Part shown: piece after piece, positions 15,401-15,585 of the stretch
How the letters are laid out: each line of letters opens with the position of its first letter
How positions within the stretch are numbered: the first letter of the stretch is position 1
Assembly: GCA_000310025.1 (NCBI GenBank)
Contig: FN649728.1
Span: 2,040,452-2,056,036, forward strand
Direction: 5' to 3'
From: Ectocarpus siliculosus
Lineage: Eukaryota; Sar; Phaeophyceae; Ectocarpales; Ectocarpaceae
Length of the DNA stretch: 15,585 bases
Made by a program: the position numbers and the translations under genes
The notes under the pieces: model-generated
Told to the model about the DNA's origin: nothing
What the model saw: only the letters and a program-made list of their open reading frames with translations
Databases searched by the model: none

Positions 15401-15585
15401 ACAGCGTTGACAATCACGGCCAGCAGCAGCAATAGCAGCAGCGGATCAACAACAACGACACCGACAGCTCGCCGGCATTTACCTACGAATGAGCGGCTTC
15501 CCGAAGCACTCCGCCTGCGCCTCTATTGCGGTGTGAGCCGCCGACTGATACATGAAGCTGTCAGCCTCGTCCGATGCCGCTGCCG
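6997..15585 (-). CDS. DPH6: Diphthine-ammonia ligase, plant/fungal type with RidA-like domains (ten exons; 5' end outside window)
   Basis: DPH6 uses ATP and ammonium to amidate diphthine on eEF2, the last step of diphthamide synthesis, in the cytosol. Exons in transcription order: 15585-15483, 15086-14990, 14580-14398, 13586-13422, 12664-12015, 11083-10939, 10480-10286, 10074-9565, 8542-8468, 7875-6997; 999 residues plus TGA, phases consistent throughout. Seen in order: [51 protein letters not shown] and [29 protein letters not shown] (all signatures of the ANH-type ligase domain); RidA domain 1 (VYLSGVRA to [14 protein letters not shown]); RidA domain 2 ([15 protein letters not shown] to [19 protein letters not shown]); and a C-terminal region like that of plant homologues ([23 protein letters not shown]). 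Low-complexity Ala/Gly inserts make it far longer than yeast or plant DPH6 (about 700 residues). The first part with the SGGKDS loop is off the window. Confidence 0.93.
7921..8020 (-). repeat. Dispersed short repeat, copy 2 (upstream of DPH6 exon J)
   Basis: On the minus strand it shares GATGCGAGGTCAA-GGTCTAA, CGACTACG-CATGC and GAGTACAC with copies at 1560-1667 and 10530-10600; the upstream part (AGCCTGGTCCGG, AACCCGGC, GCTCCGTCCCGGC) is shared with copy 1. It lies in the same sense as DPH6, and its TCTAAC (7953-7948) is 72 bases from the acceptor AG at 7876. Confidence 0.65.
8307..8323. repeat. G17 tract in a DPH6 intron
   Basis: Homopolymer of 17 G (poly-C on the DPH6 sense strand) in the intron between exons I and J. 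Similar tracts occur at 10511-10522 (G12) and 13120-13135 (G16), also within DPH6 introns. Confidence 0.9.
8468..8542 (-). CDS. DPH6: DPH6 exon I: end of RidA-like domain 2
   Basis: 25 codons, phase 0 at both ends: [18 protein letters not shown] then NAAVELE. This is the closing strand of a RidA/YjgF fold (P-L-V-VP-LPR-A-VE). Acceptor GGTCAG, donor GAG|GTAGGA. The exon is short and easy to miss. The catalytic Arg position of true RidA enzymes is not kept here. Confidence 0.85.
8673..8912. mobile_element. MITE-like inverted-repeat element, copy B (DPH6 intron H/I)
   Basis: The left arm (8700-8730, CGCACCCCGGGGCCTATTTT then CAAAGATCGAT) is the reverse complement, with few differences, of the right arm (about 8842-8880, AAATCGAGTTTTGAAAATCG then GTCCTGGGGGTGCG). 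Outside the left arm, GTACCATAGGTGACA corresponds to CTACGGTAG beyond the right arm of copy A. The interior of about 110 bases is non-coding. It is inserted in an intron of DPH6. Confidence 0.6.
9266..9531. repeat. 15-base minisatellite, about 18 copies
   Basis: Units of CCCTATCCTGCAGTA type, 14-16 bases each, run without interruption and vary mainly at the base after CTAT and in the last three bases. The array starts about 30 bases after the donor of DPH6 exon H, across a poly-C tract (9543-9559). The 15-base period keeps all frames open (Pro-Ile-Leu-Gln on +, Asp-Arg-Leu-Gln on -), which makes long false reading frames. Confidence 0.93.
9565..10074 (-). CDS. DPH6: DPH6 exon H: RidA-like domain 2 middle plus long insert
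   Basis: 170 codons, phase 0 at both ends. [20 protein letters not shown] and [15 protein letters not shown] correspond to the helix and strand of a RidA domain. A run of ten Ala, then Gly/Asp/Glu-rich sequence, a possible helix [15 protein letters not shown], and [11 protein letters not shown] follow. Acceptor TTCCGTGCAG is good; donor ATG|GTGAAG is weak and chosen because it restores phase and joins to [12 protein letters not shown]. An earlier donor cutting off part of the low-complexity insert cannot be excluded. Confidence 0.75.
10159..10237. repeat. CCA/CAA triplet tract in DPH6 intron G/H
   Basis: Imperfect CAC/ACC/AAC triplets with TTCCACCACC units in the 211-base intron between exons G and H. 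Frames through it (Thr/His-rich on +, Gly/Val/Trp-rich on -) are not coding. Confidence 0.85.
10286..10480 (-). CDS. DPH6: DPH6 exon G: start of RidA-like domain 2
   Basis: 65 codons, phase 0: [20 protein letters not shown] then [20 protein letters not shown] and [15 protein letters not shown]. The (I)SSWAP-CIGPY-QA and AGQIGL motifs are diagnostic of the second RidA-like domain of DPH6. Acceptor AAGAACAG|G, donor AAG|GTAAGC. Confidence 0.93.
10530..10600 (-). repeat. Dispersed short repeat, copy 3 (upstream of DPH6 exon G)
   Basis: Minus-strand GATGCGAGGTCAACGGTCTA, then ACGACTACGACATGCG and GTAAGTACC, parallels copy 2 at 7921-8020; CCGTCCCGGC just before it is shared too. A C12 run and the DPH6 exon G acceptor (AG at 10482-10481) follow. 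TCTAAC at 10554-10549 is 68 bases from that acceptor. Confidence 0.6.
10939..11083 (-). CDS. DPH6: DPH6 exon F: end of RidA-like domain 1
   Basis: One base completing Lys plus 48 codons: [55 protein letters not shown] keeps the Arg equivalent to the active-site Arg105 of E. coli RidA (ARSCVEV), while the later Glu is Asp here (MLDL). The acceptor is GAGCAG|G with TCTAAC at 11116-11111 as a likely branch site; donor CAG|GTACTG. Confidence 0.92.
11147..11198. repeat. (CT)26 microsatellite and pyrimidine-rich intron block
   Basis: Perfect CT run, followed to about 11400 by CT/CTGT-rich sequence. It lies in the DPH6 intron E/F just upstream (in DPH6 sense) of the exon F acceptor, so the transcript carries a GA run there. 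A second, shorter CT-rich block lies near 11358-11395. Confidence 0.93.
11780..12000 (-). repeat. DPH6: Two intronic copies of the DPH6 exon E tail and donor
   Basis: The real junction (minus strand, 12034-12000) reads AACGAGGAGTACTGCAA|GTGAG. Copies at about 11911-11950 (CAGCGAGGAGTGCAGCAA|AC) and 11780-11815 (CACGAGGGAGTGCTGCAA|GC) repeat it, each with a following segment that shares TTGCACACAACT (11843-11870 and 11960-11987). In both copies the donor GT is gone (AC, GC). Confidence 0.85.
12015..12664 (-). CDS. DPH6: DPH6 exon E: linker, poly-Ala insert, RidA-like domain 1
   Basis: 216 codons plus two bases. [20 protein letters not shown] joins the ligase domain to the first RidA domain as in plant and yeast DPH6. 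A Ser/Thr/Asn-rich stretch, about 21 consecutive Ala (GCN repeat, about 12385-12452) and Gly-rich sequence are inserted before [18 protein letters not shown], an Ala-rich loop, and [20 protein letters not shown] then NEEYCK. Acceptor CAACAACAG sits in a CAA repeat without a pyrimidine tract; donor CAA|GTGAGA. The first codon is GTG (Val), not a start. Confidence 0.9.
12667..12810 (-). repeat. CAA/CAG triplet array with 63-base duplication, next to exon E acceptor
   Basis: On the + strand two units sharing CTGTTGCTGTTGTTGTCGTT and GATTTATGTTGTGTGAATT lie at about 12697-12744 and 12760-12806, separated and followed by TTG runs. In DPH6 sense this is CAA-rich with several CAG triplets, immediately upstream of the real acceptor at 12666-12665. 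Confidence 0.85.
13120..13135. repeat. G16 tract in DPH6 intron D/E
   Basis: Sixteen G in a row within the 757-base intron between exons D and E; otherwise this intron part (12811-13421) shows no recognisable gene. Confidence 0.9.
13422..13586 (-). CDS. DPH6: DPH6 exon D: ligase domain end with CGEGGEYET motif
   Basis: 55 codons, phase 0: [55 protein letters not shown]. The [12 protein letters not shown] motif is among the most conserved in the DPH6 family. Acceptor CGCACAG|G, donor CTG|GTAAGC. Confidence 0.95.
13587..14397 (-). other. DPH6 intron C/D
   Basis: An 811-base intron, more AT-rich than its surroundings, with a (GC)n stretch next to the acceptor (about 13600-13610). It holds several open frames on both strands, but none resembles a family or has a convincing composition. 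Confidence 0.7.
14398..14580 (-). CDS. DPH6: DPH6 exon C: ligase domain core
   Basis: 61 codons, phase 0: [83 protein letters not shown] is the central signature of the diphthine-ammonia ligase domain. Acceptor CTCAACAG|G, donor AAG|GTGCGG. Confidence 0.96.
14990..15086 (-). CDS. DPH6: DPH6 exon B: EVEDL segment
   Basis: One base completing Arg plus 32 codons: [32 protein letters not shown]. It matches the R-I-G---Y----(G/D)DEVEDL--LL--VK stretch of DPH6. The acceptor CGGAAG|G was preferred over GGGGAG|G 12 bases later because it keeps the conserved Gly-Arg. Donor AAG|GTGCCC. Confidence 0.88.
15483..15585 (-). CDS. DPH6: DPH6 exon A (partial): ligase domain, MYQ-AAH-AIE segment
   Basis: It runs off the window. 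It encodes [20 protein letters not shown] then [14 protein letters not shown], parallel to the (E/D)LDSYMYQTVGH-AI---AEAM-LPLYRR of the family. Donor AG|GTAAAT. The preceding part with the P-loop-like SGGKDS must lie to the right. Confidence 0.9.

Noticed and set aside
1-15585. CRISPR array, prokaryotic operon or integrated virus
   Set aside because: The repeats are direct tandem minisatellites without spacers of constant length, the genes are intron-split eukaryotic housekeeping genes, and no viral or transposase protein was recognised.

Overview
The window is nuclear DNA of an intron-rich eukaryote. It carries two convergent multi-exon protein genes, both incomplete at the window edges. Long introns full of pyrimidine tracts, (CT)n, poly-G/C and minisatellites, short exons, and a plant-type three-part diphthamide synthetase suggest a stramenopile alga, most likely a brown alga of the Ectocarpus type. 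That is inference; no marker gene fixes the species. No prokaryotic gene, CRISPR array, rRNA or convincing tRNA was found.

Layout. 1-372: degenerate homopolymer-rich DNA that looks like poor base calls or a contig edge. 366-700: an inverted-repeat (MITE-like) element and a partial second copy. 1437-4353 (+): the last six exons of threonyl-tRNA synthetase (185 residues plus stop), from the end of the class II core through motif 3 and the anticodon-binding domain. 4354-6996: gene-free spacer between the two 3' ends. 15585-6997 (-): ten exons of diphthine-ammonia ligase DPH6 (999 residues plus stop; the ATP-binding start lies beyond the right edge). These cover the rest of the adenine-nucleotide alpha-hydrolase domain, two RidA-like domains and a plant-type C-terminal region. 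Exon phases agree across all 14 splice junctions of the two models.

Both proteins serve cytosolic translation: ThrRS charges tRNA-Thr, and DPH6 makes the last step of diphthamide on elongation factor 2. Nothing shows that they are co-regulated; they are simply tail-to-tail neighbours.

The most striking content is in the introns. In both genes, pieces of exon-intron boundaries have been tandemly duplicated inside the neighbouring intron. ThrRS intron 3 carries two decoy copies of the 3' splice site plus exon start. ThrRS intron 5 carries at least five copies of the exon tail plus 5' splice site, and is itself flanked by a direct repeat of coding sequence. The DPH6 intron after exon E carries two exon-tail copies with disabled donors. 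The DPH6 3' end also has a partial downstream copy. This looks like introns growing, and perhaps arising, by tandem duplication of coding sequence across splice junctions. A dispersed repeat is present three times; two copies sit at the same distance upstream of two DPH6 acceptors and include a branch-point-like TCTAAC.
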